NCBI RefSeq assembly: GCF_000688515.1
Contig: NZ_JHZK01000001.1
Span: 347,162 to 411,161 of the forward strand
DNA: 64,000 nucleotides
Reading direction: 5' to 3'
From: Afifella pfennigii DSM 17143
GTDB lineage: Bacteria; Pseudomonadota; Alphaproteobacteria; Rhizobiales; Afifellaceae
Shown: positions 41,459 to 50,737 of the stretch, piece by piece
How the letters are laid out: every line of letters starts with the position of its first letter
Position numbering within the stretch: position 1 is the first letter of the stretch
The notes under the pieces: generated by a model
What the model was told of the DNA's origin: nothing
The model's database searches: none
What the model saw: the letters and a program-made list of their open reading frames with translations, nothing else
Translations under genes and position numbers: made by a program

Positions 41459-44383
41459 ATGGCGAAAGCGCATCCAAGCGGCGCCAATTCGGCGCCTTCT
41501 CAGCTTCCCCTTGCCGACACCCGGGCCCCGGCCGAGGCGGACGGCGTTGACACCTCCCCGAAGGTCTCAGAGGAGGTCAAGCATTCCACCTGTTATATGT
41601 GCGCCTGCCGCTGCGGCATCGACGTGCATCTCGTCGGCGGCGAGGTCCGCTACATCCAGGGCAATCGCGACCATCCGGTGAACCGTGGCGTTCTTTGCGC
41701 CAAGGGCTCGGCCGGCATCATGCAGCATCTCTCCCCGGCGCGGCTGAAAAAGCCGCTCCTGCGCGTCGGCGAGCGCGGCGCCGGCGAGTTCCGCGAAATC
41801 GAGTGGGACGAGGCGCTCCAGATCGCCGCCGAAAGGCTCGGCCGCATCCGCGCCAGCGATCCCAAGAAACTCGCCTTCTTCACCGGCCGCGACCAGTCTC
41901 AGTCCCTGACCGGCTGGTGGGCGCAGCAATTCGGCACCCCCAATTTCGCCGCCCATGGCGGCTTCTGCTCCGTCAACATGGCGGCGGGCGGGCTCTACAC
42001 CGTCGGCGGCTCCTTCTGGGAGTTCGGCGAGCCGGACTGGGACAACGCCCGCTATTTCATGCTCTTCGGCGTCGCCGAGGACCACGATTCCAACCCCATC
42101 AAGATCGGCCTTTCCAAGCTCAAGAAGCGCGGCGCCAAGGTCGTCGCCGTCAATCCCTGCCGCACCGGCTACAACGCCATCGCCGATGAATGGATCGGCA
42201 TCAGGCCGGGCACCGACGGGCTCTTCGTCCTTGCCCTTGTCCACGAGCTCATCCGCGCCGGCCGCGTCGATCTCCATTACCTGGTACGCTACACCAACGC
42301 CCATGCCCTCGTCGTCAAGGCGCCGGGCACGGCCGAGGACGGGCTCTTCGCCCGCGACGAGGAGGGCCGCATCCTCGCCTGGGACAAGGCAAGCGGCGCG
42401 CCCGTCGACGCCCTCACCCCTGAGATCGATCCCGCCCTCGCCGGCTCCTTCCAGGTGAACGGCAGGACCTGCGTGCCGGTCTTCCAGCTTATCGCCGAGC
42501 GCTATAGCGCCCCCGAATTTGCGCCGGAGGCGGTCGCCGAGCGCTGCGGCGTGCCGGCCGAGACCATCCGCCGGATCGCCGCCGAGCTCGCCCATATCGC
42601 CTTTGAGGAGGCGATCGAGCTTCCCATTGCCTGGACCGACTGGGCCGGCCGGCGCCACGAGACCATGACGGGCCGCCCCGTCGCCATGCACGCCATGCGC
42701 GGCATCTCCGCCCATTCCAACGGTTTCCATACCTGCCGGGCGATCCATCTCTTGCAGGTACTTCTCGGCACCGTGGAGGTGCCGGGCGGCTTCCGCTTCA
42801 AGCCGCCCTATCCCAAGCCCTGCCCGCCGAACCTGAAGCCCGCCGGCAAGGATGGCGGCAAGCCGATGACGCCGCTTTCCGGCGCCCCGCTCGGCTTCGT
42901 CTTCGGTCCCGAAGACCTTCTCCTTGACGAGGCGGGCGGGCCGGTACGCATCGACAAGGCCTATTCCTGGCAGGCCCCGCTCGCCGCCCACGGCCTCATG
43001 CACATGGTCATCGCCAATGCCTGGCGCGGCGACCCGTACCGCACCGACACCCTGTTCATGTACATGGCCAACATGGCCTGGAACTCGTCGATGAACACGG
43101 CGGGCACCATCGCCATGCTCACCGACAAGGACGAGGACGGCGGCTACAAGATCCCCTTCATCATCTACTCCGATGCCTATTACTCGGAGACCGTCGCCTA
43201 CGCCGATCTCGTCCTGCCCGACACCACCTATCTGGAGCGCCACGACTGCATCAGCTTGCTGGACCGGCCGATCAGCCATGCCGACGGCCCGGCCGACGCC
43301 ATCCGCCATCCGGTGGTGGAGCCGGACCGCGACGTGCGCCCCTTCCAGACCGTGCTTCTCGATCTGGGCGCAAGGCTCGGCCTGCCCGGCATGGTGGATG
43401 AGGACGGCGCCCCCAAATACCGCGACTACGCCGACTACATCGTCAACCACGAGCGCACGCCCGGCATCGGCCCGCTCGCCGGCTGGCGCGGCAGGAACGG
43501 CGCCGAATTCGGCCGCGGCGCGCCCAATCCGGACCAACTCCGCCGCTACATCGACAATGGCGGTTTCTGGCAGCACGAGCTTGAGCCGCAGGCGCGCTAC
43601 TACAAGATGGCGAACCGCGCCTATCTGAACTTCGCCGCCCATATGGGCTTCCTGCCCGAGGCCGAGCCGATTGTCTTCCAGCTCTATTCGGAGCCCTTGC
43701 AGCGCTTTCGCCTCGCCGCGGCGGGCCATGGCGACATCCTGCCGCCTAAGGAGGAGCGGGCGCGCCTGAAGGCGGCCTTCGACCCCTTGCCCATCTGGTA
43801 TTCGCCCTTTGAGGGCGCGGCCGTCGGCGAAAAGGACTTCCCGCTCTCCGCCCTCACCCAGCGGCCGATGCATATGTACCATTCCTGGGGCTCGCAGAAC
43901 GCCTGGCTGCGCCAGATCACCAGCCAGAACCGGCTCTTCGTGCACCGCAGGACGGCCGCCGATCTCGGCCTTGCCGACGACGATTGGGTGTGGATCGAAA
44001 GCCATCACGGCAGGGTGAAGGGCCAGATCCGCCTCGTCGACGGCGTCAATCCGGAAACCGTCTGGACCTGGAACGCCATCGGCAAGCGCCGCGGCGCCTG
44101 GATGCTGAAGGACGGCGCGCCGGAGAGCGAGAAGGGCTTCCTGCTCAACCACGCCATCAGCGAGTTCCTGCCCGGCGATAAGACCCATTCCAACTCCGAC
44201 CCGGTGACCGGCCAGGCGGCCTGGTTCGACCTTCGCGTGCGGCTGAGAAAATGCGACCCGGCCGAGCTGCCGCGCACCGAGCCGCGCTATCCGCCGCTGC
44301 CGGCCCCGGCGGGCCTTGAGCCGCCGCCGGGGAAACTGTCCTTCGGCGCCCAGTTCCGGCGCTGGAGGCGCAAAGCGTCATGA
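41459..44383 (+). CDS. soeA: Sulfite dehydrogenase molybdopterin subunit SoeA
   Basis: Molybdopterin oxidoreductase of 974 residues in the DMSO reductase superfamily. The N-terminal [4Fe-4S] ligands are in CYMCACRCG with the fourth Cys in VLCAKGSAG (about residues 45-80). Molybdopterin domains follow, with a dinucleotide-binding C-terminal domain (around 830-960). There is no Tat signal, so it works on the cytoplasmic side, as SoeA does. It oxidises cytoplasmic sulfite to sulfate with electrons passed to SoeB and SoeC. Related formate dehydrogenases and polysulfide reductases share the fold; the SoeA call rests on the missing signal, the length and the soeBC neighbours. Confidence 0.88.
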   Translation: MAKAHPSGANSAPSQLPLADTRAPAEADGVDTSPKVSEEVKHSTCYMCACRCGIDVHLVGGEVRYIQGNRDHPVNRGVLCAKGSAGIMQHLSPARLKKPLLRVGERGAGEFREIEWDEALQIAAERLGRIRASDPKKLAFFTGRDQSQSLTGWWAQQFGTPNFAAHGGFCSVNMAAGGLYTVGGSFWEFGEPDWDNARYFMLFGVAEDHDSNPIKIGLSKLKKRGAKVVAVNPCRTGYNAIADEWIGIRPGTDGLFVLALVHELIRAGRVDLHYLVRYTNAHALVVKAPGTAEDGLFARDEEGRILAWDKASGAPVDALTPEIDPALAGSFQVNGRTCVPVFQLIAERYSAPEFAPEAVAERCGVPAETIRRIAAELAHIAFEEAIELPIAWTDWAGRRHETMTGRPVAMHAMRGISAHSNGFHTCRAIHLLQVLLGTVEVPGGFRFKPPYPKPCPPNLKPAGKDGGKPMTPLSGAPLGFVFGPEDLLLDEAGGPVRIDKAYSWQAPLAAHGLMHMVIANAWRGDPYRTDTLFMYMANMAWNSSMNTAGTIAMLTDKDEDGGYKIPFIIYSDAYYSETVAYADLVLPDTTYLERHDCISLLDRPISHADGPADAIRHPVVEPDRDVRPFQTVLLDLGARLGLPGMVDEDGAPKYRDYADYIVNHERTPGIGPLAGWRGRNGAEFGRGAPNPDQLRRYIDNGGFWQHELEPQARYYKMANRAYLNFAAHMGFLPEAEPIVFQLYSEPLQRFRLAAAGHGDILPPKEERARLKAAFDPLPIWYSPFEGAAVGEKDFPLSALTQRPMHMYHSWGSQNAWLRQITSQNRLFVHRRTAADLGLADDDWVWIESHHGRVKGQIRLVDGVNPETVWTWNAIGKRRGAWMLKDGAPESEKGFLLNHAISEFLPGDKTHSNSDPVTGQAAWFDLRVRLRKCDPAELPRTEPRYPPLPAPAGLEPPPGKLSFGAQFRRWRRKAS

Positions 44384-45123
44384 CCGGCCTTCCCGAGACC
44401 ACCGAAAAGAGCCTCGGCCTCGTCATCGACCTCGACACCTGCGTCGGCTGCCAGGCCTGCGTGACGAGTTGCAAGGAATGGAACACCGGCGGCCATATGG
44501 CCCCGCTCACCGACTACAACCCCTACGAGGACGGCGCCGACGGCGTCTGGTTCAACCGCGTCCACACCTTTGAGGAGGAGCCGGCCTCCGGCTGCGGCGA
44601 GGGCCGCACCGTGCATTTCCCGCGCTCCTGCCTGCATTGCGCCGAGCCGGCCTGCGTCACCGTCTGCCCCACCGGCGCCTCCTACAAGCGCGCCTCCGAC
44701 GGCATCGTCCTCGTCGACGAGGACAAGTGCATCGGCTGCAAGCTCTGTTCCTGGGCCTGTCCTTACGGGGCACGCGAGATGGACATGGATGTGGGCGTGA
44801 TGAAGAAATGCACGCTCTGCATCGACCGCATCTACAACGACAACCTGCCGGAGCGCGACCGCGTGCCGGCCTGCGTCGCCGCCTGCCCGGTCGGGGCGCG
44901 CCATTACGGCGATCTCGGCGACCCGCAATCGGCGGTCTCGCAGCTCGTCGCCGAGCGCGGCGGCGTCGATCTGATGCCCGAGCTCGGCTACCGACCGGTC
45001 AACAAATACCTGCCGCCGCGCGAGCGCGACAAGGCCGCGCCCCCCATCGCGGCCCCGGCGCTGGAGCCCGTGGCGCCCGAAGGCGGCTTCCTCGGCTGGC
45101 TCGACCGCGTTCTCTCCCGCTGA
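44380..45123 (+). CDS. soeB: Sulfite dehydrogenase iron-sulfur subunit SoeB
   Basis: Ferredoxin-type electron-transfer subunit of 247 residues with four cysteine clusters. Visible groups include CVGCQACVTSC, CLHCAEPACVTVCPTG, CIGCKLCSWACPYG and CTLCIDRI with CVAACPVG. It links SoeA to the membrane anchor. The start shares ATGA with soeA. No signal peptide is present, in keeping with a cytoplasmic location. Confidence 0.9.
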   Translation: MTGLPETTEKSLGLVIDLDTCVGCQACVTSCKEWNTGGHMAPLTDYNPYEDGADGVWFNRVHTFEEEPASGCGEGRTVHFPRSCLHCAEPACVTVCPTGASYKRASDGIVLVDEDKCIGCKLCSWACPYGAREMDMDVGVMKKCTLCIDRIYNDNLPERDRVPACVAACPVGARHYGDLGDPQSAVSQLVAERGGVDLMPELGYRPVNKYLPPRERDKAAPPIAAPALEPVAPEGGFLGWLDRVLSR

Positions 45124-45136
45124 ACACAAGAGCGCC

Positions 45137-46069
45137 ATGCATCCGGCCTTTTCCGTCATCTTCTTCACCACCGCGACCGGCGCCGGCTACGGCCTGTTGG
45201 CGCTGACCGGCGTCTTCTTCGCTCTCGGCACGGTGCCACAAGGCCGTCTCTTCGGCTTCCTGGCGCTCGGCCTGGCGCTTGTCCTCATCACCGGCGGCCT
45301 GCTTTCCTCCGCCCTCCATCTCGGCCGGCCGGAGCGGGCGCCGCGCGCCTTCACCCAGTGGCGCACCTCCTGGCTGTCGCGCGAGGCCGTGGCGAGCGTC
45401 GCCACCTATGTGCCGGCGGCGGTCTTCGGCATCGGCTGGGTCGTCTTCGCCAGCCGGCACGGCATCGTCGCCTCGGCGGGGCTTCTCTCCGCCCTCGGCG
45501 CGCTCATCACCCTTCTCACCACCGGCATGATCTACGCCTCGCTGAAGCCGATCCCGGAATGGTCGAGCCCCTACACGCTGCCGGGGTACATCCTTTTCGC
45601 GCTGATGACCGGCGCCGTCATCCTCAACGCCCTTCTCCTTCTGACCGGCGCGGAGGCAAACCCGGTGCGCTTCCTCGCCCCGCTCCTCATTCTCGCCGGC
45701 TGGGCCTTCAAGACGGCTTCCTGGCGCCACAACGACGCCCTCAAGATGCCGGCGGACGCGGCCTCCGCCACCGGTCTTTCCGGCAGCGTGCGCTCGGTGG
45801 AATGGCCGCATACGCAGGCCAATTACCTGATGAAGGAGATGGGCTACCGCGTCGCCCGCAAGCATGCGGCCAAGCTGCGCCTCTTCGTGCATCTCGCCGC
45901 CTTTGCCCTGCCCTTCGCCCTGACGCTTCTTGCCGCCCTTTCCGGCGGCGCCTTCGCCCTTGTCGCCGCCTGCCTTGCCGCGCTCATTCAGGCGCCCGGC
46001 ATTTTGACGGAGCGCTGGCTGTTCTTCGCCGAGGCGCGCCACACCGTCATGCTCTATTACGGCCGCTGA
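45137..46069 (+). CDS. soeC: Sulfite dehydrogenase membrane anchor SoeC
   Basis: Integral membrane protein of 310 residues in the DmsC/NrfD-like anchor family, with about eight hydrophobic segments. It delivers electrons from SoeB to quinone. AGYGLLALTG near the N-terminus and HLGRPERAPRAFTQWRTSWLSREA are characteristic of DmsC anchors. It lies 13 bases after soeB and completes soeABC. The 40-base gap to the TRAP binding protein suggests continued co-transcription. Confidence 0.9.
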   Translation: MHPAFSVIFFTTATGAGYGLLALTGVFFALGTVPQGRLFGFLALGLALVLITGGLLSSALHLGRPERAPRAFTQWRTSWLSREAVASVATYVPAAVFGIGWVVFASRHGIVASAGLLSALGALITLLTTGMIYASLKPIPEWSSPYTLPGYILFALMTGAVILNALLLLTGAEANPVRFLAPLLILAGWAFKTASWRHNDALKMPADAASATGLSGSVRSVEWPHTQANYLMKEMGYRVARKHAAKLRLFVHLAAFALPFALTLLAALSGGAFALVAACLAALIQAPGILTERWLFFAEARHTVMLYYGR

Positions 46070-46109
46070 CGGCTCCACCCCGCCCTCGACCGGCCGGCGG
46101 CTTCGCGAT

Positions 46110-47189
46110 ATGCCGGCTTCTATGAGCCAGAACCGCCCAGCCGCCATCAGCCTTGCCACGACCCGCCGCCGCTTTCTCGCCGGCGGCGCCGCCCTTGCCG
46201 GATCGCTCGCCATGCCTGCGCTCGCCCGTGCCGAGCCGGTGAAGCTGACCGTCAGTCATTTCGTCGCCCCGACGCATGGCCTGCAATTGGACTTCCTCAT
46301 CCCCTGGTTGGAGCGCATCAAGGAGCGTTCCGGCGGCGAGGCCGATTACGAGATCTTCGCCGTCAACAGCGCCTTCGGCAGGGCCGAGCGCCAGGTCGAC
46401 CAGGTGCGCGCCGGCGTCGTCGATATCGGCTATGGCATCGCCGGCATTCCGCGCGGCCGCTTCCCGCATACCTCCGTCATGGAGCTGCCCTTCATGGTCG
46501 ACAAGGCCGGCGCCGGCACCAGGGCGCTCTGGGAGCTCTACGAGACCGGCCGCCTCGGCAACGAATATGACGGGCTGAAGGTGCTCCTGTTGATGACCCA
46601 TCACGGCGGCCTCTTCCACACCGTGGAGCGGCCGGTTGAGGAGCTTGCGGACCTCAAGGGCCTGCGCATGCGCTCGCCGAGCCCGGCCGTTTCCGCGATG
46701 CTCGATTATCTCGGCGCCAGCCCCATCGGCATGCCGCCGGTGCAGATCTACGAGAGCCTGCAAAAGCGCGCCCTCGACGGGCTCGCCACCACCTGGGATC
46801 TGGTGGCGGCGGTGAAGGCCAACGAGATCCTGCGCTATCATACCGAGGCCGGCGCCTATACCGCCGCCTTCCACGTGGTGATGAGCGAGGAGCGCTTTTC
46901 CGCCCTGCCGAAGGCGGTGCGCGACGCCATCGAGGCCGAATCCGGCGAGGCGCTTCTGCCGCGCGTTCCGGCATGGTGGGACAAATGGGACGCGGTCGGC
47001 CGCGCCGACGCCCTCCAGCGCGGCCACGCCGTCATTGCGGTGAGCGAGGAAAAGCGCGCCGCCTGGCGCGCCGAGCTTCAGCCGATGACCGAGGCCTATC
47101 TGGACGGCCTGAAGGCTGAGGGCGTCGCCGACCCGCATGCCCTCTACGAGACGGCGCGCGAGCTTGTCGCCAAATACGCGGCGGCGTAG
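46110..47189 (+). CDS. TRAP transporter solute-binding protein, DctP family
   Basis: Periplasmic binding protein of 359 residues with a Tat signal (TTRRRFLAGGAALAGS). The family core LADLKGLRMRSPSP contains the arginine that normally holds a carboxylate or other acid group, and LGASPIGMPPVQIYESLQ follows. The substrate is unknown. Being directly behind soeABC, it may import an organosulfonate or another acid that leads to sulfite. An alternative ATG at 46122 would also keep the signal peptide; neither has a clear ribosome-binding site. Confidence 0.88.
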   Translation: MPASMSQNRPAAISLATTRRRFLAGGAALAGSLAMPALARAEPVKLTVSHFVAPTHGLQLDFLIPWLERIKERSGGEADYEIFAVNSAFGRAERQVDQVRAGVVDIGYGIAGIPRGRFPHTSVMELPFMVDKAGAGTRALWELYETGRLGNEYDGLKVLLLMTHHGGLFHTVERPVEELADLKGLRMRSPSPAVSAMLDYLGASPIGMPPVQIYESLQKRALDGLATTWDLVAAVKANEILRYHTEAGAYTAAFHVVMSEERFSALPKAVRDAIEAESGEALLPRVPAWWDKWDAVGRADALQRGHAVIAVSEEKRAAWRAELQPMTEAYLDGLKAEGVADPHALYETARELVAKYAAA

Positions 47190-47214
47190 CCAAGCTCGCC
47201 GGCCCGGAGAGGTC

Positions 47215-47748
47215 ATGCGCGACGACGCCCCTTCCCACGGCACTGCCGGACGCTTCGGCCATGCGCTGACGAAGCTCGTCGATGTCTTCGCCTATCTCGG
47301 CATTGCCGGCCTCGCCGTCGCGGTCGCGCTCACCTGCGCCGACATTCTGTGGCGGCGCATCGTCGGCGGCGCCTTCGTCGATATCGTCGACATCACCTCG
47401 CTCTGCCTCGTCGCCGCCGCCTCCTGGAGCATTCCCTACGCCTTCCTCCACGGCCAGCACGTCACCGTGGAGATCCTCGCCGACCGTCTGCCGGGAAGGC
47501 TCCGCCTCGTCCTGGCGATGCTTGCCGCCTTCCTCGCCGCCGCCCTCCTGGCGCTTCTTCTCGGCCTCGGCATGGGGAGCGCGTTGCAGGCCTTTCGCTA
47601 CGGCGATGCCAGCCTCAACCTCGCCATCCCGATGCTTGTCTATTGGGCCATCTTCCTCTCCGGCCTGGCGCTCACCCTCGCCGCCAATCTGTGGATCGGC
47701 GCGCGCGGAGGCCTTGGCGCGCCGCCCTCCCGGTCGGAGCCGCTGTGA
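47215..47748 (+). CDS. TRAP transporter small membrane subunit, DctQ family
   Basis: Small membrane subunit of 177 residues with four hydrophobic segments. The segment SLCLVAAASWSIPYAFLHGQHVTVEILADRLP (Ala/Trp-rich, then HVTVE) is typical of DctQ. ATG 47215 has GGAGAGG upstream. It overlaps dctM by one base and lies 26 bases after the binding protein. Confidence 0.88.
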   Translation: MRDDAPSHGTAGRFGHALTKLVDVFAYLGIAGLAVAVALTCADILWRRIVGGAFVDIVDITSLCLVAAASWSIPYAFLHGQHVTVEILADRLPGRLRLVLAMLAAFLAAALLALLLGLGMGSALQAFRYGDASLNLAIPMLVYWAIFLSGLALTLAANLWIGARGGLGAPPSRSEPL

Positions 47749-49076
47749 TGGAAGGCGCCCCGGCGGCTGCGGCCGGCTTTGCCGCCGTCCTTCTCCTCGG
47801 CGCCCTGCGGGTTCCCATCGGCATCGCCATGGGGCTTGTCGGCGCGCTCGGCGCCATCCTCCTCGGCGGCTGGGGCCAGGCGAGCTACATCCTCGCCAAC
47901 CTGCCTTTCGAGGCCGTCTCCACGCCCGGCATGGAGATCGTGCCGCTCTTCATCTTCATGGGCGTCTTCGCCTCCGTCTCCGGCCTGTCGCACAATCTCT
48001 ACGCCGCCGTTTCCGCCTTGATCGGGCATCTGCGCGGCGGCATCGCCATGGCGACGGTCGGCGCCTCGGCCGCCTTCGGCGCCATCTGCGGCTCCTCCCT
48101 GGCGACGGCGGCGACCATCGGCCGGGCGGCGATGCCGGAGATGCGCGCCAGGGGCTACGCCGACAGCCTGTCTGCCGCCTCCATCGCCGCCGGCGGCACG
48201 CTCGGCGTCCTCATCCCGCCCTCCATCCTTCTCGTCCTCTATGCCATCCTGACCGGCCAATCGATCGGCGCCCTCTTCGCCGCCGCGCTGGTGCCGGGGC
48301 TTCTCGCCACGCTCCTCTATGTCGGCGCCATCGCGCTCCAGGTGCGCCTCGTCCCCGGCCTTGCCCCCCTCTCGCCCGGGCTTGGCCGTGGCGAGCGGCT
48401 TGCCGCCCTTGCCCGCGTCTGGGACGCCGCGCTTCTCATGCTCCTCGTGCTCGGCGGGCTCTACGGGCGCGTCTTCTCTCCGACCGAGGCGGCGGCCGTC
48501 GGCGCCGCCGGCGCCCTTCTCATCACCGCCGCACGCGGCCGGCTGACGCGGCGGGCGCTCCTCGCCGGCATGGCCGAGACGGCCGGTATGACCGGCATGG
48601 TCTTCCTCATTCTCGTCGGCGCCACGCTCTTCAACTATTTCATCGAGCTGACCCGCGTCACCGGCGAGCTGACCGCCCTCATTGAGGCCTCCGACCTCTC
48701 GCCCCTCGGCGTCCTTGTCCTCATCGTGCTCTTTTACGTGGCGCTCGGCTGCCTCATGGATTCCCTTTCCATGGTGCTCCTCACCGTCGTGCCGATGTTC
48801 CAGCTCGTCACCGGCCTCGGCTACGATCCCATCTGGTTCGGCGTCCTCATCGTCATGGTCGCCGAGATCGGCCTCATCACCCCGCCCATCGGCATGAACC
48901 TTTTCGTCATCAAGGGCGTCACGCCGGGCCTCAAGCTCGCCACCGTCATTGGCGGCATCCTGCCCTTCATCGCCGCCGATCTTCTGCGCCTGGCGCTGAT
49001 CGTCCTCTTTCCGGCCCTGGCGCTCGCGCTGCCGCGCCTTCTCGGCCTTGTCGGCCCGCCGCCGCTCGTCCCGTGA
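47748..49076 (+). CDS. TRAP transporter large permease, DctM family
   Basis: Large permease of 442 residues with about twelve membrane helices, using a Na+ gradient for uptake. GSSLATAATIGRAAMPEM and GGTLGVLIPPSILLVLYAILTGQSIGALF are the repeated hairpin signatures of DctM, and ITPPIGMNLFVIKGV is in the second half. The ATG at 47748 overlaps the dctQ stop by one base (TGATG). It ends the soe-TRAP unit. Confidence 0.9.
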   Translation: MEGAPAAAAGFAAVLLLGALRVPIGIAMGLVGALGAILLGGWGQASYILANLPFEAVSTPGMEIVPLFIFMGVFASVSGLSHNLYAAVSALIGHLRGGIAMATVGASAAFGAICGSSLATAATIGRAAMPEMRARGYADSLSAASIAAGGTLGVLIPPSILLVLYAILTGQSIGALFAAALVPGLLATLLYVGAIALQVRLVPGLAPLSPGLGRGERLAALARVWDAALLMLLVLGGLYGRVFSPTEAAAVGAAGALLITAARGRLTRRALLAGMAETAGMTGMVFLILVGATLFNYFIELTRVTGELTALIEASDLSPLGVLVLIVLFYVALGCLMDSLSMVLLTVVPMFQLVTGLGYDPIWFGVLIVMVAEIGLITPPIGMNLFVIKGVTPGLKLATVIGGILPFIAADLLRLALIVLFPALALALPRLLGLVGPPPLVP

Positions 49077-49162
49077 GCCGGCAAATCCCTCGCAGCGATT
49101 GGCGCGGGTGACCCGGCGCGAGCGAGGCGCTATGACCCGCTCCAAAGCGAAGGGGTAAGGAC

Positions 49163-50737
49163 GTGGCGGAAGAAAGCCTGCCGGCGCATGTGGTCGAGGA
49201 TCAGAGCGAGGTCTTCGCCTTCCTTGCCGATCCGGCGAGCCACGGCGTGGACGACGTCAAGCGCATCGACACCCATGGCGCGGCCGTCTTCCTCGCCGGC
49301 CCCAACGTCTACAAGGTCAAGCGCGCCGTGAAGTTTCCCTTCATGGATTATTCCACGCTTGAAAGGCGCAAGGCCGCCTGCGAGGCCGAGATCGCCGTCA
49401 ACCGGGCCGACGCGCCCGACATCTATCTCGGCGCCGTGCCGATAACGCGCGATGCGGCTGGCTTTGCCATCGGCGGCAGCGGCGAGGTGATGGAATGGGC
49501 GGTGCATATGCGCCGTTTCGACGAGAGCCTCACCCTCGACCACGTTGCCGAGCGCGGCGGCCTCACCCCGGAAATCCTCGCCCGGCTGGTGACGGCGATC
49601 CTCGCCTCGCATGCCCGCGCCCCGCGCCGCCAGGCGGGCCCCGCCATCGCCTCGCTACGCAGCTATCTCGACCAGAACGCAGAGGCCTATGCGGAAAGCC
49701 CCGGGCTTTACCCGCCCGCGCGCGCCGCCGCCCTCACCGCCCGCGCCCGCGAACGCCTTGAGGCCGTCGCGCCGCTCATGGCGCGCCGCGGCGAGGCAGG
49801 CTTCGTGCGCCGCTGCCACGGCGATTTGCATCTGCGCAACCTCGTCCTCGTGGACGGCGCCCCGACGCTCTTCGACGCCATCGAGTTCGACGACGCCATC
49901 GCCACCGGCGACGTCCTGTACGACCTCGCCTATCTGCTGATGGACCTCTGGGAGGGGGGCCTGAAACGCGAGGCGAGCCTCGTCCTCAACCGCTATCTCT
50001 GGGGCGCGCCGCCCGGCGAGGGCGCCGCTCAGATCGACGGGCTCGCCACCCTGCCGATCTTCCTGTCGATCCGCGCCTCCATCCGCTCCAAGGTGATCGC
50101 CGCCGCCCTGCCGCATCTTGCCGGCGCCGAGCGCGAGGCCAGAACGGCCGAGGCGCGCCGCTATTTCGCCGCCGCGGAGGATTTCCTGGAGGAGGCGCCG
50201 CCGCGTCTCCTCGCCGTCGGCGGACTTTCCGGTTCCGGCAAGACGACGATTTCCGCCGCGCTCGCCCCCCATATCGGCCACGCCCCCGGCGCCGTGCATC
50301 TGAGAAGCGACATTGAGCGCAAGCGCCTTCTCGGCGCCGCCGAGACGCAGCGCCTTTGTGAGGACGCCTATCGGCCGGAGGTGACGGAGAAGGTCTATGC
50401 GAGCCTCCGCGACAAGGCCGCCCGCGCGCTCGCCGCCGGCGCCAGCGTCGTCGTCGACGCCGTCCACGCCAAAGCGGCGGAGCGCGGCGCCATCGAGGCG
50501 GTGGCGAAAAGCGCCGGCGTGCCGTTTTCCGGGCTGTGGCTTAAAGCCCCGGTCGAGACGCTGGTGGAGCGGGTGAAGACCCGCAAGGCCGACGCCTCCG
50601 ACGCCACGCCCGACGTGGTGTTGCGGCAGACCGGCTACGAGACCGGCGACATCGCCTGGCCGCGCCTTCAAGCGGAAGGCAGCGTCGAGGCCTGCGCGAA
50701 GAAGGCGCTGGCGCTCCTCGGCGGCGAAGAAGCTTAG
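49163..50737 (+). CDS. Phosphotransferase/P-loop kinase fusion protein
   Basis: Two-domain protein of 524 residues. Residues 1-330 resemble the aminoglycoside phosphotransferase/choline kinase fold (catalytic CHGDLHLRNLVLVDG and FDAIEFDDAIATGD). Residues 340-520 hold a separate P-loop kinase with Walker A GGLSGSGKTTI around residue 354, of the predicted-kinase (COG0645) type. The pairing is widespread in Proteobacteria and its physiological substrate is unknown. It is convergent with the alcohol dehydrogenase gene, overlapping by 4 bases. Confidence 0.85.
   Translation: MAEESLPAHVVEDQSEVFAFLADPASHGVDDVKRIDTHGAAVFLAGPNVYKVKRAVKFPFMDYSTLERRKAACEAEIAVNRADAPDIYLGAVPITRDAAGFAIGGSGEVMEWAVHMRRFDESLTLDHVAERGGLTPEILARLVTAILASHARAPRRQAGPAIASLRSYLDQNAEAYAESPGLYPPARAAALTARARERLEAVAPLMARRGEAGFVRRCHGDLHLRNLVLVDGAPTLFDAIEFDDAIATGDVLYDLAYLLMDLWEGGLKREASLVLNRYLWGAPPGEGAAQIDGLATLPIFLSIRASIRSKVIAAALPHLAGAEREARTAEARRYFAAAEDFLEEAPPRLLAVGGLSGSGKTTISAALAPHIGHAPGAVHLRSDIERKRLLGAAETQRLCEDAYRPEVTEKVYASLRDKAARALAAGASVVVDAVHAKAAERGAIEAVAKSAGVPFSGLWLKAPVETLVERVKTRKADASDATPDVVLRQTGYETGDIAWPRLQAEGSVEACAKKALALLGGEEA

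Noticed and set aside
41459..44383. Formate dehydrogenase alpha subunit
   Set aside because: No Cys/Sec active site context typical of formate dehydrogenase was recognised, there is no fdhD/fdhE nearby and the anchor is DmsC-like; SoeA fits better.
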